Part shown: positions 1 through 12,400 of the stretch, piece by piece
Layout: each line of letters opens with the position of its first letter
Numbering within the stretch: the first letter of the stretch is position 1
Assembly (NCBI RefSeq): GCF_024362695.1
Contig: NC_065407.1
Coordinates: 6,696,001 to 6,760,000, forward strand
Direction: 5' to 3'
Source of the DNA: Pectinophora gossypiella
Lineage: Eukaryota > Arthropoda > Insecta > Lepidoptera > Gelechiidae
DNA length: 64,000 nt
Notes under the pieces: model-generated
Seen by the model: the letters and a program-made list of their open reading frames with translations, nothing else
What the model was told of the DNA's origin: nothing
Database searches by the model: none
Program-made: the position numbers and the translations under genes

Positions 1-1225
1 TTAAGTACGTGAGAGGACTATGTATTTGTGATATGGCAGAAAGATGCTTTAGTCTTTGCGTTATAAATAATAATTATTTTTAGAATTATTTTTAAATAGA
101 AATAGTGAGTTGTGTGACATCTTGTCCGTCACATCATGATTTCTTCGAAAGCTGTGTAAAACATAAACTTCTTTCGTAAAAAATAAAAAATGACCTATAT
201 TTTGTGTACTTATAACCAAGAATATTAACTAAGCTAAAAACGAGTAAAAAATTTATAAGAAAAAGATTAAAATAATCGTTCATCATGATATCGTACTTGT
301 TGAGGATTTAACGTAGATATTGGAATATTTCTCAGTACGATATTATAACGTCACGTGCTGAATATTCGTCAACTATTTCAGCAAACATTACCTACAATCT
401 ACTTACTTACATCAATCAGATCTATTGATACGAAGTCCTCAGACGAATATGATGAACCTTATGGTGACAAGGGATCAGACATTATAACTTTATTAATGTG
501 AACAATAAAGAGTTTAATAAATCGTGAGATTGTTCAAGATGGTGGACATTGTTAGTTCGTTCGTTATTTCGTCAGCTGCAGACTGTAAACAAGTTTAATT
601 ACGCATTTACACATTTTCTTATTTTTCAGGACCATATAGAGATATAGGAAGTATAGTATTATGCGCAGACTCGCCACTTGTTCGCATTTAAAACTTAACT
701 TGGCCTTGATACAAGCTTAAAATTGCAAAATTAATGATTGATGTTTTAAATATTTTAACATATTTCACGCACCTGTGTGCCTTATTTTTATCGTATTTGA
801 AAAATGCAAAATAAGTTGTCAATAGATCTTGTTTTATTGAAGCGGTTTTTAGATTCTACGAGCAGTGTGGTGAACTTTTAGCCGATATTTAGTTAGATGA
901 GCAGTTGAAGCCCTCTGGATGATTATTATCATACCAACGCGTCGTAAAAGTCGACTAAGATGATGGTAAACTGTAAAGCGACAGAGATGACTCGATAGCT
1001 TGATGATGTGTGGGTACTCAGTTCATCTTGCGATGGATGCATTTCTATTGGGATATATTCGTGAGCTCATATGTGTATGTATGTGTACCTTAGAGGATTT
1101 CGACGCTATGCCCGGGATGATAAGCAGCTGAGGGTGACTTTTAGAGTCACCGCAGAAATATCCGAGTTCCTTTTGTCTTTTTGCCACCCCACTTTGAACT
1201 TATGTATATTACTAGCTTACGTATG

Positions 1226-1305
1226 TACTAACTGGGTTCATCGGGACTCGAATCCAGACCTCCAGATCGTGAGCCCAACGCTCGAACCACTAGGCCACGG
1301 AGACT
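1226..1305 (-). repeat. tRNA-like head of a SINE (family B)
   Basis: Read on the minus strand this has an A-box-like part and the B-box-like GGATTCGAGTCCCGATG, matching the head of the fuller copies at 2594-2920, 16300-16536 and 50458-50765. The body of the element is absent, so this is a truncated copy and not a tRNA gene. Confidence 0.6.
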
Positions 1306-1924
1306 GTTACGGAGGTTGTATTGTGAGTGGGTGTGTTATATTTTTTAAATACTTACCTAATTTTTCGTAAAATTATTATACATGTTGTAACAATCAGTAG
1401 TTCATTGTACCGTTTATTATGTCACGTTTTGTGTTAACTTAGCAAATGCTTATATATTAACAAACGATGTTCGTATTAAACGATTAAATTACTTTGCTTG
1501 CAATATATACGTTTTGAATCATCGTATTTTATGATATCGTTTAGTATTCAATGTGGGGCACCTCGTGATTAACACTAATTTAGAGAAAATGATAAGTAAT
1601 CTAAATATTTTGAGAACGGTACTGTCGTATGCGAAAGGTGTTAAGCGTGGTGGAGTAAGGATTACGATGGAGCAATGTCTATTATCTAGGTCATAATTGA
1701 AAATAATAAATATTACAATTATTATTAATTGTAATTAATAAACATTCCAATTATTATTACCCCCTCCGGTTCATTGAGGGGAGGCCTGTGCCCAGCAGTG
1801 GGACGTATATAGGCAGTTTATATTATAATTATTATTGTAATATTCGTGATGATGATCATTGCGTCACGTCTATGAAACTATAAAATATTTTTGACCTAGC
1901 TATTACAAAATTCAAAACAACAGG

Positions 1925-2215
1925 CTTGAAGGTGGGTGGTTCGAATTCAGCACAGGCCTAAACCAATGATTGTCGAATTTGTTTTGGAATTCATGTTTGG
2001 ATCATAAATAATTATCACGTGCTCAGCGGTGAAGGAAAACATCCCAAATTCCCGAGAAATGCATTTTCGGAGGTATGCGACCTAACCTGCATTGGGCTGG
2101 TTTTCCCGTCGCGGGTTAGAAGGTCAGACAGGCAGTCGCTTCTGTAAAAAACCGGAACTTAACCCGTTAGGTAAGCGGACCCTGTGAAAACCGGGATATT
2201 GCTAGAGATGATGAT
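1925..2215 (+). repeat. SINE copy (family D, GCACAGGCC type)
   Basis: This carries the B-box-like GGTTCGAATTCAGCACAGGC and then the body shared with copies at 21795-22500, 24862-25195, 32575-32760 and 51600-51725, including the TGCATTTTCGGAGGTATG and GGCAGTCGCTTCTGTAAAAA motifs. It is slightly diverged. Confidence 0.65.
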
Positions 2216-2593
2216 AATGAGGCCTGAACGTGCATAGTTGGGCGTGAAACTTGGTTCAGGGCATCGTCTAAAAAGGATTATATTTTGAACGAATTAATCG
2301 ACCCTAGTGGGCCGATAGCGATAAGCGTTGAATGACGGAAACCAGGCTACTGCCTACCATGTCAAAAAAACAAAACAAAAATAATTACTAAAATTCAATG
2401 ACCGTGGCTTACGTGGCAATATCGCGTTATATTTTTTTTTGTTATGTTATTTTTTGTTTACATCTTTTTGATGTAACTATGAGTCATTCTATTATTAAGT
2501 AGGTATAAAAAGTCTGTTAGTGTAACAATACAGTTAGTGATCTGCACTGTGCATCTAAAATTAAGCAATAAAACTGTATACACATATACACGT

Positions 2594-2920
2594 CAGCCTA
2601 TATACGTCCCACTGCTGGGTACAGGCCTCCCCTTAAACAACCGGAAGGGGTGTGGAGCATACTCCACCAGTCCACGCTGCCTCACTGCGAGTTGGTTGAG
2701 GTGTATTTTTACGGCTAACAGTCGGGACCAACGGCTTAACGTGTCCTCCGAAGCCGTAAGGAATCATTTTCCTGTTCCGGATAATTAGGTGATTAAATCC
2801 ATCAATATTTTTCCCAAACAAAGGATAGTCTCACAAAGTGATTTCGACAAAGTACCCATCGTGAATCGAACCCAGATCGTGAGCCTAACGCTTTAACGAC
2901 TCTAGACCATGAAGGCTGTT
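2594..2920 (-). repeat. SINE copy (family B), near full length, inverted
   Basis: On the minus strand it begins with a tRNA-like head (B box near 2865), continues with TCACTTTGTGAGACTATCCT and the GTTAAGCCGTTGGTCCCG core, and ends with the CCCAGCAGTGGGACGTATAT tail. The same order is seen at 50458-50765 on the plus strand. Open frames at 2537-2821 are by-products of this repeat. Confidence 0.7.
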
Positions 2921-3010
2921 ATAAATTTGTATAAAAAATATAAATTATGTATATTATATTAAGCTTTTGTTATTATGGATGCTTCTTCAACGGTATTTAG
3001 ATTATGTTGT

Positions 3011-3085
3011 CTTAAACGTTGTACCGGGGAGAGCCTTCAGCGCTCCCCATTCAAATCTACAATAAGTCACGTCAAAAAATAAATC
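3011..3085 (+). repeat. SINE 3' piece (family G)
   Basis: This short copy carries GAGAGCCTTCAGCGCTCCCC followed by CTACAATAAGTCACGTCAAA. It matches the 3' end of the family seen inverted at 24259-24440, 27005-27190, 30682-30778 and 33435-33680. Confidence 0.55.
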
Positions 3086-4227
3086 AGAAGACTTATGTTG
3101 TCTCAAACTAGTTCTTTAAATAGTAAGTAGTGATGGTAAGTACTAAGTAATTTATAAGTAATTTAGTATGTAGAATTATTTTTTATAGCACTCACCCATG
3201 CTCAGGGAAACTCACAATGACAAAAATAAAACAAAAAGAAAAATCCGTTCCGAGTCAGAATTTTTATCGATCTAATTATGTCTTTGTAAGTAATTTCGAT
3301 AATATTGTTATATTAACATAAATAATAATATAAACATTATTATTTGTATGTCGTTTCAATATCTCAGGCCTACGGAGTCCCGGGTCTTTTGGAAGGCGTG
3401 CGTGGGGCCGAAGCCAACACGTAGAAGCCCCTTAAGACATTTTAATCTAAATGTGGTGTGACACCAACCGGCGATTATCCCTGTATGCACAATGGGAGTG
3501 CACCCAAAGATAATCCCCGGTTCGTGTAGGACTATTATTATTATTATGTTTGTCATTTCCATATCTCGGGCCTATGGAGTCCCGGACTTTATTATTATTA
3601 TTATATATCAAGGCACTATACGTGTGTCGGGAGTTGGCGTTTGTGGTTGGCTTAGACTACTTAAATAATACAATTAAAAACAAAGGAAATAATAAGCTGT
3701 AATTTCGTCTTCCTAGTAGCTAATTAAGATTTTTTGATATTTTTTTGTTTAATAAACTATTAAGGAACAAATAAGATAAAATGTATAACATTTTTGACAT
3801 TGATTGTACTTCCAGATTTGTTTATTATGCCATTCTTTTAAAAATATTGTTATCTATGTAAATAATGTAGATCGAATTATATGAAGTTATTGCTGATATC
3901 AAGTAACATGACACAAGATTAAGACCTACATTTTATTTGTCATCATTGCAGTTTTTCAAGTCAGTTAAACTAGTTTTTTTTTTATTTTTGCTGGACGTCG
4001 AATTTTTGTGTTGTTAGGTTACTAAGACTGCTTAAAATCTTATACAGGGTTAGTGATATCGTAACGAAAACTTTGAATGATGATTCAGGCCATGATTCTG
4101 AGTTGATATCAAGTGGAATTTTCCGTCATGATTTTTTTAAAGTTTTTTTTAATTATTTTCAATTGTATACTTTTGCGATCAAAAATTACACTTGATATTA
4201 AATAAAAAAAAAATACACTTGATACTA

Positions 4228-4384
4228 AATCAGCATATTTTCCTTCACCGCTGAGCACGTGATTAATCATTTTTGATCCAAACATGAATTCGAAAACAAA
4301 TTTGACAATCACTATTTTAGGCCTGAGCCGGATTCAAACCTGCGACCTGAAAATGAGAGGCAAGGGTTCTACCAACTAGGCTAT
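4228..4384 (-). repeat. SINE fragment (family D), inverted
   Basis: On the minus strand a tRNA-like head (GGTAGAACCCTTGCC, then a B box near 4335) runs into the family D body ending in CAGCGGTGAAGGAAAATATG. The 67-codon open frame here is repeat derived. Confidence 0.6.
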
Positions 4385-6032
4385 AATGGAATATTTTTTT
4401 TAATTAATAATTATAAATTCTAATAAATTATCAAAAAAATACATATATACTTATGTCCTTTTGTTATTTTGTTACAAGTACAAATGATGATGAATTAAGT
4501 CTGATATCTACTTGTCGTGATAAAGATGTTGGTAAGTATTAAAGTTCAAGAGTACGATTCAAGGTAACCTTTTGGTTAATGCAACACGTCTGGTCTAAGC
4601 AGTCTTTCCGGCTGTCGAAAATATGAATTTTATAAAATTTTTAATATTATTTTGTGCTAACGAACTAAAATAAACGCTCGGTTATAAAAATCACTATTGA
4701 CTCCAAAACTAACCAGCAACGAAATTAGGACTTTGTCTCAGGTTGCAGTTACTTCTAGGCCAGACAAATGGGGAGAGCTGAGGGTTCTCTCTAACCCGAT
4801 AGAAAATTTAGGGTAAGAGGCCCAGGGGTGCTAAAGTGGGCACGACCTTGAACGGTTTATACCGTCGCTGATATCGCGAACTGACGTATCTGAATTTTTT
4901 GGCGAATCTGATTTGTACCTTTTGCTAATTGTCAATAAGACAATTTTTTAGCAAAATATTACAGATACGTGAGTTGAAATCAAATGAAATCAAAATCAGC
5001 CATGATATGACAGAGAACCAGCCCCCAGTGGGCTCTCCATATTAACAGTGGCTGAAACTTTTATTGTATTCAGATTACTTTGTTCTGCCCACCACATTCG
5101 AGAACACAGGCGCGAGTTCCGAGTAAATCCATCACATGATAAACTAAAACATTTTTATCAAAATAAGTTGTAAGTAATTTCTTTCTTAGAATTCGAATAA
5201 TGTAAAATCGAATATGACTTTAACGCACCTACAATTTATTTATTGAAGTGTTAAGACTCGAAGTTTTTGTCAAATTATATTTTAATATTTGTTTTTTTTT
5301 TGACAAAATTTATGAGTTTGTAGATTCGAATTTCTTATAAGTTCACAGGTTACGCCCTCAATTTGTATCGGGGCGGGCAGACTAATTTATGACAATAATT
5401 AAAATGTAACACTCAGCATAATTTACAATGCAGTAAAGAGAATGAAGATTGATGAATGTGGAGGAAGCAGGAGAAGTGTGTCAGGATCGAAGCCATATTC
5501 TCTGCTTACCCCGGTGGGTACTAGGCGTGGATTACTTACATCCATGTAAGTAAAGAGGAATCCCTCGTATATTAATGCACTTTAGAAATGGTGCGCCTAT
5601 TATGTGGGTAGAAAGATGTTGTGAGATTAGAAATGATAAAACATACCCAGTTTTTTAGATGTAACCTAAACTATTTAGGCATTAAATGTGTGGCGTGTGG
5701 ACATATCCCAATCCCAGTGGTGTTTCGACCGAGTAACAAAACCAGATGTCATAGTACAGTACTTTTCTTCGCTCATTTAAGTTATTAATCATAATCAACA
5801 AAAACAAATACCTTTAAACAAAAGATAAATTAACACACACTTTAATTTTTTTTTCTATCTTAATATAGGGGATGCTAAAATGCCACTGTAAACTTTCTAT
5901 AAAACACAAACTTTTACCACAATAATAAGCTTTACCTTTAACTGATAACGTTTTTGGAACATCACTTATTTTCTTTAACAACAGTTTTTTTTGGCATCCC
6001 CATTTTAAAGAGAATAGAAGTAAATAAATTAC

Positions 6033-6330
6033 TTTTAAGCGCCCACAGCTCGAGTCGGTCCAAGCTATCCAGGTACACCTGGCTCTCTCTCCGGCACTGC
6101 TCACTCGTCCCATTCGTCGGCACCACAATCTTTGGGAATTTATCCCATAGTTCCAGGACGTTAAATCGAACACTATCGTCCAAACTTTCATTTTTCGTCG
6201 CGAGTTTTAGAATGGTCCCATTTAGTAAAGAGTCTGTAAGTATAGTTTGGTCGGAGAGGGTGAGTTCGAGACAGTCGTGCGCTGCGCAAGCGCCTATAAA
6301 GAGCAGCAACAGGCACCCGCGCGTTGCCAT
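6033..6330 (-). CDS. first coding exon of an NRF-6-like acyltransferase gene (partial)
   Basis: The exon encodes 99 residues plus the first base of the next codon. It opens with a signal peptide (MATRGCLLLLFIGACAA, cleavage near residue 17) in a good start context (A at -3, G at +4). The N-terminal edge of an NRF domain follows: CRRESQVYLDSLDRLELWALK, which fits the C-R-x-D/H/E...WALK/N pattern of the nose-resistant-to-fluoxetine family, multipass membrane proteins with an extracytoplasmic NRF domain and an acyltransferase-3 domain. A GT donor (AAAA|GTAATT) follows at 6032. The intron falls after WALK in phase 1, exactly as after WALN in the plus-strand gene at 37896. Unlike that gene, no aspartate-rich segment separates signal and NRF domain. 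The remaining exons are not in the window. The open frame continues past the donor to 5962, but that extension reads as intron. Confidence 0.8.
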
Positions 6331-7239
6331 GATGCCTCACTCAATGACTGCGTGCTCGCACCGCCTGCGTTAGTTAATAATACATACAACGCGATCTTGA
6401 ACACTAACCCTAGTGAACAAAGCGATTGGGAAATTATTATTTTTAATCAGTAGATAAAATTCGATTGTCTCCAGCCATCTGTTTTTTAAATTTAAATAAA
6501 TTCTATCGATTTTATTATTGATAAAAATGAAATAAAGTACCTACTTCGTTTTCGAATATTTTTACTTAAACACACTATTTTGGAGAAATAAAGTTATGTA
6601 GTTTATATTTACTGTGAAGATTTTTTAAATTATTTGTGAGCGTAAATAAAATTTATTATTTATGCGATATAATTGTTAAATGTAATTAAAAGAAAGTAAA
6701 TATTCGAACAAATGCGGATTGATTTGACACTTAATTAATAGAATAATGTATTTTTTCCAATAATTCCAAAAATACATTTTCGATTTCATTTTTCTACACC
6801 CACTATCCACTGACAGTGACACTTCCACCCACCCCACTGTTTTAGCCACTGACTACCTGCTTGTAATTACAACCTTGCATTAGGTATTTGAGTGACGTCC
6901 AGTAATTGATTAATGCGTAAGATTTAATGAGGATTTCCTACTTACTAATGGGAAATAATTAGAAAAATTTACACATAATATACAACTTATGTTGTAATCG
7001 TTCAATGGATCGGTGACCGTTTTGTATAGTACCTATTTGGGTTCCAGCATAGTGCGTAAGATAGCTGTCAAAATAAACCATTTTCTTGGTTTGTATGTCT
7101 CTTTCTCACATGGCAGTATTGTATCTATCTGTCCTATTTTCATAAGGTAGAACGATAATAGAACCTTTATTCACTAAGGGACTAATGTTACGCGGCACGT
7201 GTCCATACAAATATCTCGCGACGCACAGTGGTGCTTTTA

Positions 7240-7530
7240 CCCTTCTTCTTCTTCTTCTATTGTGTGGGTTGTGAGGTGAATTACCAACCCCATCAACCCT
7301 GGTGTCAGGGTTATTATTGAGCCGCTAAAGGCCCCTGACATGGCTTACTTAACGACTACTTCCTTACACCAATAAGTAGTAACAGGGACCAACGGCTTAA
7401 CGTGCCTTCCGAAGCACGGATCATCTTACTTTTTGGACAATCAGGTGATCAGCCTGTAATTTCCTAACCAAACTAGGGATCACAAAGTGATTTTTGTGAT
7501 GTGTCCTCACCGGGATTCGAACCCGATTGT
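7240..7530 (-). repeat. SINE copy (family A), inverted
   Basis: On the minus strand the order is B-box-like GGGTTCGAATCCCGGTGAGG, CAAAAATCACTTTGTGATCC, the GATCCGTGCTTCGGAAGGCA core, ACACCAGGGTTGATGGGGTT, and a terminal AGAAGAAGAAG tail at 7240-7255. The same order occurs at 27755, 31362, 36350 and 47956 on the plus strand. Confidence 0.75.
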
Positions 7531-7589
7531 CATCTACGATTTTTTCCTAACTGGAATAGTTATTTAACTTAATCATCACTAAAAATAAT

Positions 7590-7735
7590 AATCCTCATCA
7601 TCAGAAGAGGCAAGAGACAAGTCGAATTTACGAAAAACATCATAGGAAGGAAGGGAGGGAAGCTGCAAGGAAAAAGAGGAAGGGGAAGACCATGAAGAGC
7701 TTATATGGAACAGATTAAAGAGAAATATAGTTTAT
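7590..7735 (+). pseudogene. LINE ORF2 C-terminal remnant
   Basis: The decayed sequence (GTCGAATTTACGAAAAACAT, then AAGAGGAAGGGGAAGACCAT) parallels the coding remnant at 27213-27479, where it reads as a basic segment ending in GRPR. Frameshifts prevent a continuous frame. It is followed to about 7850 by a LINE-type 3' tail sharing CGATTTCTTCCAGGCAACCA with 53060-53100. Confidence 0.5.
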
Positions 7736-9269
7736 TGCACCAAAAAGAAAGAAAATATTTCCAAAAGGGACTTAACTAGGTAAACAGCTAATGGCGACCT
7801 TATGCTTAAAGCGATTTCTTCCAGGCAACCATAAGGCGAGGAAATATGTAAAAATTAAATGTTGTAAACTTGTCACCATTATGATTTATCGTATGCATTT
7901 TAGAACTTCGTATCAATGGCTGGTGCAAGTCGTCTTCTGGTAACTTGTGGCTCTGTTTACCCCATTAGGTATTACGAGTATGAATTTATATATGTATGCG
8001 TATGTGTTCGAAATAATACTTATTTAAAAAAAGTATAAACATTATTATTTTTCAAAATTTGTTTTTTTTTTCCTTCTAGGATCTAAAAGACACCACTGTG
8101 CGATGTCACTTTTCTTTATACCTTATTATTTAAGTAGTAAACAAACAAGTTCAGCAAAATATCCGGTTTCTAAACATCAAAACGGGATCGATACTGTGAA
8201 AAAATTCGCTAATTGACAGACTATGCTTTATAACAATTAGAAATATATTAACCTTAACGACTGTTTGTCTATTACATAAATAATCCACTGATGAGTAAAC
8301 AGTATATTTTATTTTATTTTTAAAATTTATGTTCCATAAACATTGGCCGAGAGTTTTTAGTTCTCGGTCAACCGAGTGTCGCCAGGTCTTTGGCGGGAAT
8401 AAAGTGCCCAATAGTGAATAATCTTCGTGTTTATGAAATTGTCTTTATTTATCTTTTGCTATTCGCACGCGATGTGGCTCTGCCTTGATCTGTTCATTGT
8501 TACGTCTATCAAGGTTGTGATGAAATCACTATTTCAATTCACCTACTTTACTTCAAGTTGTACGACTGAGATCGCGACAATCTAGTACTTATTGGTTTTA
8601 TATATTTACCTAAGTATTTAACATTTTATTTTACACAAAACAGAACATAAGAACAATTAGACTAACACAAGACAGACAAACTCCCCTGTTCACAATTTGC
8701 TGATAAGTATCGAGATCGGCCCATGGCCCATATAGTGCCCGCTAGCGGACGAACAGACGGACTTGAATTATCATTTCCTAAGATTTTTTTTTGACGTAAC
8801 TTATTGCATAAAAAAAAACTAAAAATTAAAATTGCTTTATTTCAGATTACAATGATCCATAATTTACATAATAAAACATTCAAATAAATTAAAATAATAA
8901 ATAAAATAAAACCAGATGAAACAAATAAAATCAATTAAGATATAAAACAATGATCACGAAATAGGTACATACATTTATTTTTATTTTTTAATTACTATAT
9001 TTCTATTAATACCTTCTCACCGGCATCGATACAGGCAAATGTCTGTCGCAGCAATGCCGGAGATAAGGACAGTCCAGCCTATCGCCCACACCTCACACAC
9101 CTCATTATTGTTCCTAGTTAAAAATAAAACACAATAGTTGTTAGGTCAATGAACGACCTTGATATACTTTAATTAATGTAAAATAGTGGTTAAAAATAAC
9201 ACAAGTTCAGCGAAGATTTACTACAGTCCACCACAAGGCCGAAGGGAAGTGGACAACTGGATATTAATC

Positions 9270-9280
9270 TAGATATTTCT
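9270..9280. repeat. target-site duplication, left copy, of the LINE
   Basis: TAGATATTTCT lies directly beside the T-run that is the LINE poly(A) tail on the minus strand, and is repeated exactly at 14730-14740. A twelfth base (T) may belong to the duplication but cannot be told from the tail. Confidence 0.85.
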
Positions 9281-9414
9281 TTTTTTTTTTTTTTTTTTTT
9301 GTCTTTAATTTACTTAAGGGCTTTTAACAAAATTTGTTATGCCAGCCCCATCGATCAAGACTGACTAAAACTGATAAAAAATCATATTTAATTCATGCCT
9401 CCACCCACAACAGC
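9281..9414 (-). other. LINE 3' UTR and poly(A) tail
   Basis: The 114-nt 3' UTR includes a short fold-back (AACAAATTTTGTT). It is followed by about twenty A residues (T-run at 9281-9300 on the plus strand). No AATAAA is present, as is common for LINEs. Confidence 0.8.
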
Positions 9415-12400
9415 CTAAGATGTGATGCTGTTGTGAATGAAAGCATAAATCAAATATGATTCTCTGCTCGTAGGTTCTGATAAAAAGGCCTCCAAGACAC
9501 CTATATCACTATTCTGACTCCTAATTTTAAGATGTTTAAATAAAAACAGCCTTTGTGAGGCATTCCGAGTACATTCATATAAGATATGGTACGTATCTTC
9601 TCTCTTCCCACAAACTTCGCAGTTTGGGGAAGAGGTTTTTTTCATTAAGTAAGCAAAGCTCTTTAAAGGAATATGCCCAGATCTTAACCTAAAAGCAATT
9701 TTGAGAAGTTTCCTCCCGAACTTAACATCGACGAACCATGGTATTCGAGGAGGCTGACACGCAATAGTCCTGTACCAGACACCCTTCTCCTTGGATCTTA
9801 CGTCGAAATACTCTTTCCAGGAGGAGCGCCACGACTTTATATATGAATGAAAAATATCGGAATATTCAGGGATTATAAATACCTCACTGCCATCAGTACA
9901 GGCGCACTTTGCCAAATTGTCAGCCTCCTCGTTACCGCTCAAGCCTACATGAGAAGGAACCCATTGCAACCTCAGAGTCACCCCAACAGGCAAACCATAT
10001 ACCATATCTAATATTTTATAAGAAAGCGCTGTACCTCTGTAGCCCATAGCGGAACGAGCCACATGTTGCAAAGCACTTTTACTGTCCGTGAAAATAACAA
10101 TTCTTTTAGATGATAAGGTATATGAATAGGAGATGGCCTCTGAAATAGCAAATAGCTCCGCAGACATAATACATATATTGCTAGTAATTTTGTAGCGAGT
10201 TCTAAAATTTGTATTCTGATCAAAAAAGGCAGCTCCCATACCATCTTTTGATTTAGAAGCATCTGTAAAAATCCTATGAAATCCTCTATATTTAAAATTA
10301 ACTTCTTGAATTATATTGAATTTAAGGGAATTCAGTTCATACAAATTTTTAGAACGCTGTACACTGTCTAAATTAGTAAAAATAACATCAATAATATTTG
10401 CCTTCGACATCCAAAAACTTAGAGTAAACATTAACAACGGATTAGAGGAAAATATCCTTTCATGCTTAACTTGATTATAAACAAATGGCAGCAGCGGCTT
10501 CTTTTTATTGTGCCAATACCTATTCTCAGAAGCAGTTCCAAGTTCACATAGTAATTTGACCGTAGGGTTATATGACCACGAACGACATTTTAGACCATAT
10601 TTTAATGCTAGATACTGCCTTCTCAAAGATAACGGCGGGATACAAAGTTCAGCTTCCATTACGTGTATAGGGGTTGTTTTTATAAACCCTCCAATGACCC
10701 TCAGAGCCTGATTCTGTATCCTATCTAATTTCGAGACATGGTTTTGTGCACTGTGGTGATATAGGAAACAACCATAATCCACACGACTCCTTACCAAAGC
10801 AATGTACAACCTTCGCAGGTGCTTTGGGTGTACCCCCCATGAAGGGCCTACTAAAATTTTAAGAATGTTCAGGAATTTGGATGTCTTTTCACATATTTCA
10901 TTAATGTGCTTACCGAAACGCAGACTTTTATCCAACCATAAACCTAAGTATTTGAAGTTATCTACCAACTGTAGCGGAATATTTTTAGCATTTATAGTAA
11001 CATTAAAATGTCTCCTGCCTCTAGAAAATAAACAAACTTTAGATTTTTGTGCTGAAATATCCAAACCAACCTTTTCTAATAATTGAATCATCACATTGAG
11101 CGAATTTTGAATTTTCACCACACTGTAATTAATAGATTTATTCTTAATATACAGGACAAAATCATCAGCATATTGTGCTACTATAACCTCATTTAGAGTT
11201 TTGCAGATTTCATGGGTGACTATATTAAAAATAAGGGGAGACATGGGGTCACCTTGAGCTAAGCCCCTATTAGTATATCTTACAAGATCCTGAATACCAT
11301 TTTCACACTTAATTTTGAGTTTCCGCTCAATTAAAAAAGACCATAAATATTTACAAATAGTGGAACCAACAGATAAACTATCAAGTATAGCAACAGCTTT
11401 TTCAATTAACACATTATTATAGGCACCCTCAATGTCTACAAAACAGGCTAGGGTGGGGATATTCTCAGAGAAACCGACTTGTACATAAGAAACTAACCGC
11501 GTAAGTGCATCCAAACTAGAGTGACACCTCCTAAAACCTACTGTAACCGGAGCTAGAATTTTATTGGTTTCCACAAACCATTCTAAGCGTTTAGTTATCA
11601 TTGAGTGAAAGAGTTTGCATAGGCATGAGATTAAAGATATAGGTCTTAATTTGCAGACAGCTGAGGTTCCAGGCTTAGGTATAGGAACTACTTGTATACT
11701 CCGCCATTGCTCCGGTATAATAGAATGCTTAAATATAAGATTATATAATTTCAGAAGATGTATTTTGGCCGATAAAGGGAGATAATAAATCATAGTATAT
11801 GTAACGCCATCGTCACCGGGAGCAGTGTCCTTCTTTTTAAGGCAACAAAGCAACTCCTGAATAGAAAAATCACCCTCCAATAACGGGTTAGATGATTTAA
11901 AAAGTGGTTGTGGGGGAGTCACAGTATCAGGCGCTAAGTCACATAGCAATTTATTTTTTTCTTCGACTGGGGAAAAACATCTATTATAATGGCGACCTTT
12001 TACCCAAGCCATTTGTTTCCATACATCTGAGCTGGAAGTCGCTTCATCTAATCCATCACAGAATTTATGAAAACTTTTGGATCGTGCTTTACAAATTTCA
12101 GTTTTAGCTGCCTTAACTTTATTTTCAAGTCTATTCAGATTTAAAGGTGTTGGGTTACGCCTAAATTCTTTTAGAGCAAGTCGCCTTTCCGCAACAATTT
12201 TGGACAATTCAGGGCTCCAATATTGTTTGGGTTTAAAGTTTTGTAAGGGGCTCATACATACTTTAATTTTAGGAATGTTTTTATCCGCTGAATAATTTAA
12301 GATCCCTATAAAAGAGTCATACATACATTGGACATCACTTGTGTTATCCATTATGTTTAAGAACTCATTATCAATACATTTAGCATAGGCATCCCAATCA

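Larger units (their letters stand above)
1..6032. other. noncoding DNA, probably intron 1 of the minus-strand NRF-type gene
   Basis: This AT-rich stretch lies downstream, in transcription direction, of the first exon at 6033-6330. I looked on the minus strand for the NRF continuation that should follow the conserved WALK motif (a PSG-containing segment and later cysteines) and found none, so exon 2 is probably beyond the left edge. What is visible is repeats: SINE pieces near 1226-1305, 1759-1825, 1925-2215, 2594-2920, 3011-3085 and 4228-4384, and a duplicated GGCCTAYGGAGTCCCGG motif at 3360-3590 among ATT runs. Short ORFs here coincide with these repeats. Confidence 0.6.
6331..9269. other. 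intergenic DNA upstream of the NRF-type exon
   Basis: No coding exon is recognised. Contents are an inverted family A SINE at 7240-7530, a LINE coding remnant at 7590-7735 with an associated LINE-type 3' tail to about 7850, and otherwise AT-rich unique-looking sequence. The promoter of the minus-strand gene should lie just right of 6330, but I see no convincing TATA box or initiator. Confidence 0.5.

Noticed and set aside
1..6032. Further exons of the minus-strand NRF-type gene
   Set aside because: No minus-strand segment shows the expected PSG core, cysteine pattern or membrane helices. They are presumed to lie left of the window.
5814..6373. Overlapping ORFs on both strands around the minus-strand NRF exon
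   Set aside because: They lack recognisable domains and overlap the exon with the signal peptide and CRRE...WALK motif. They are shadows.
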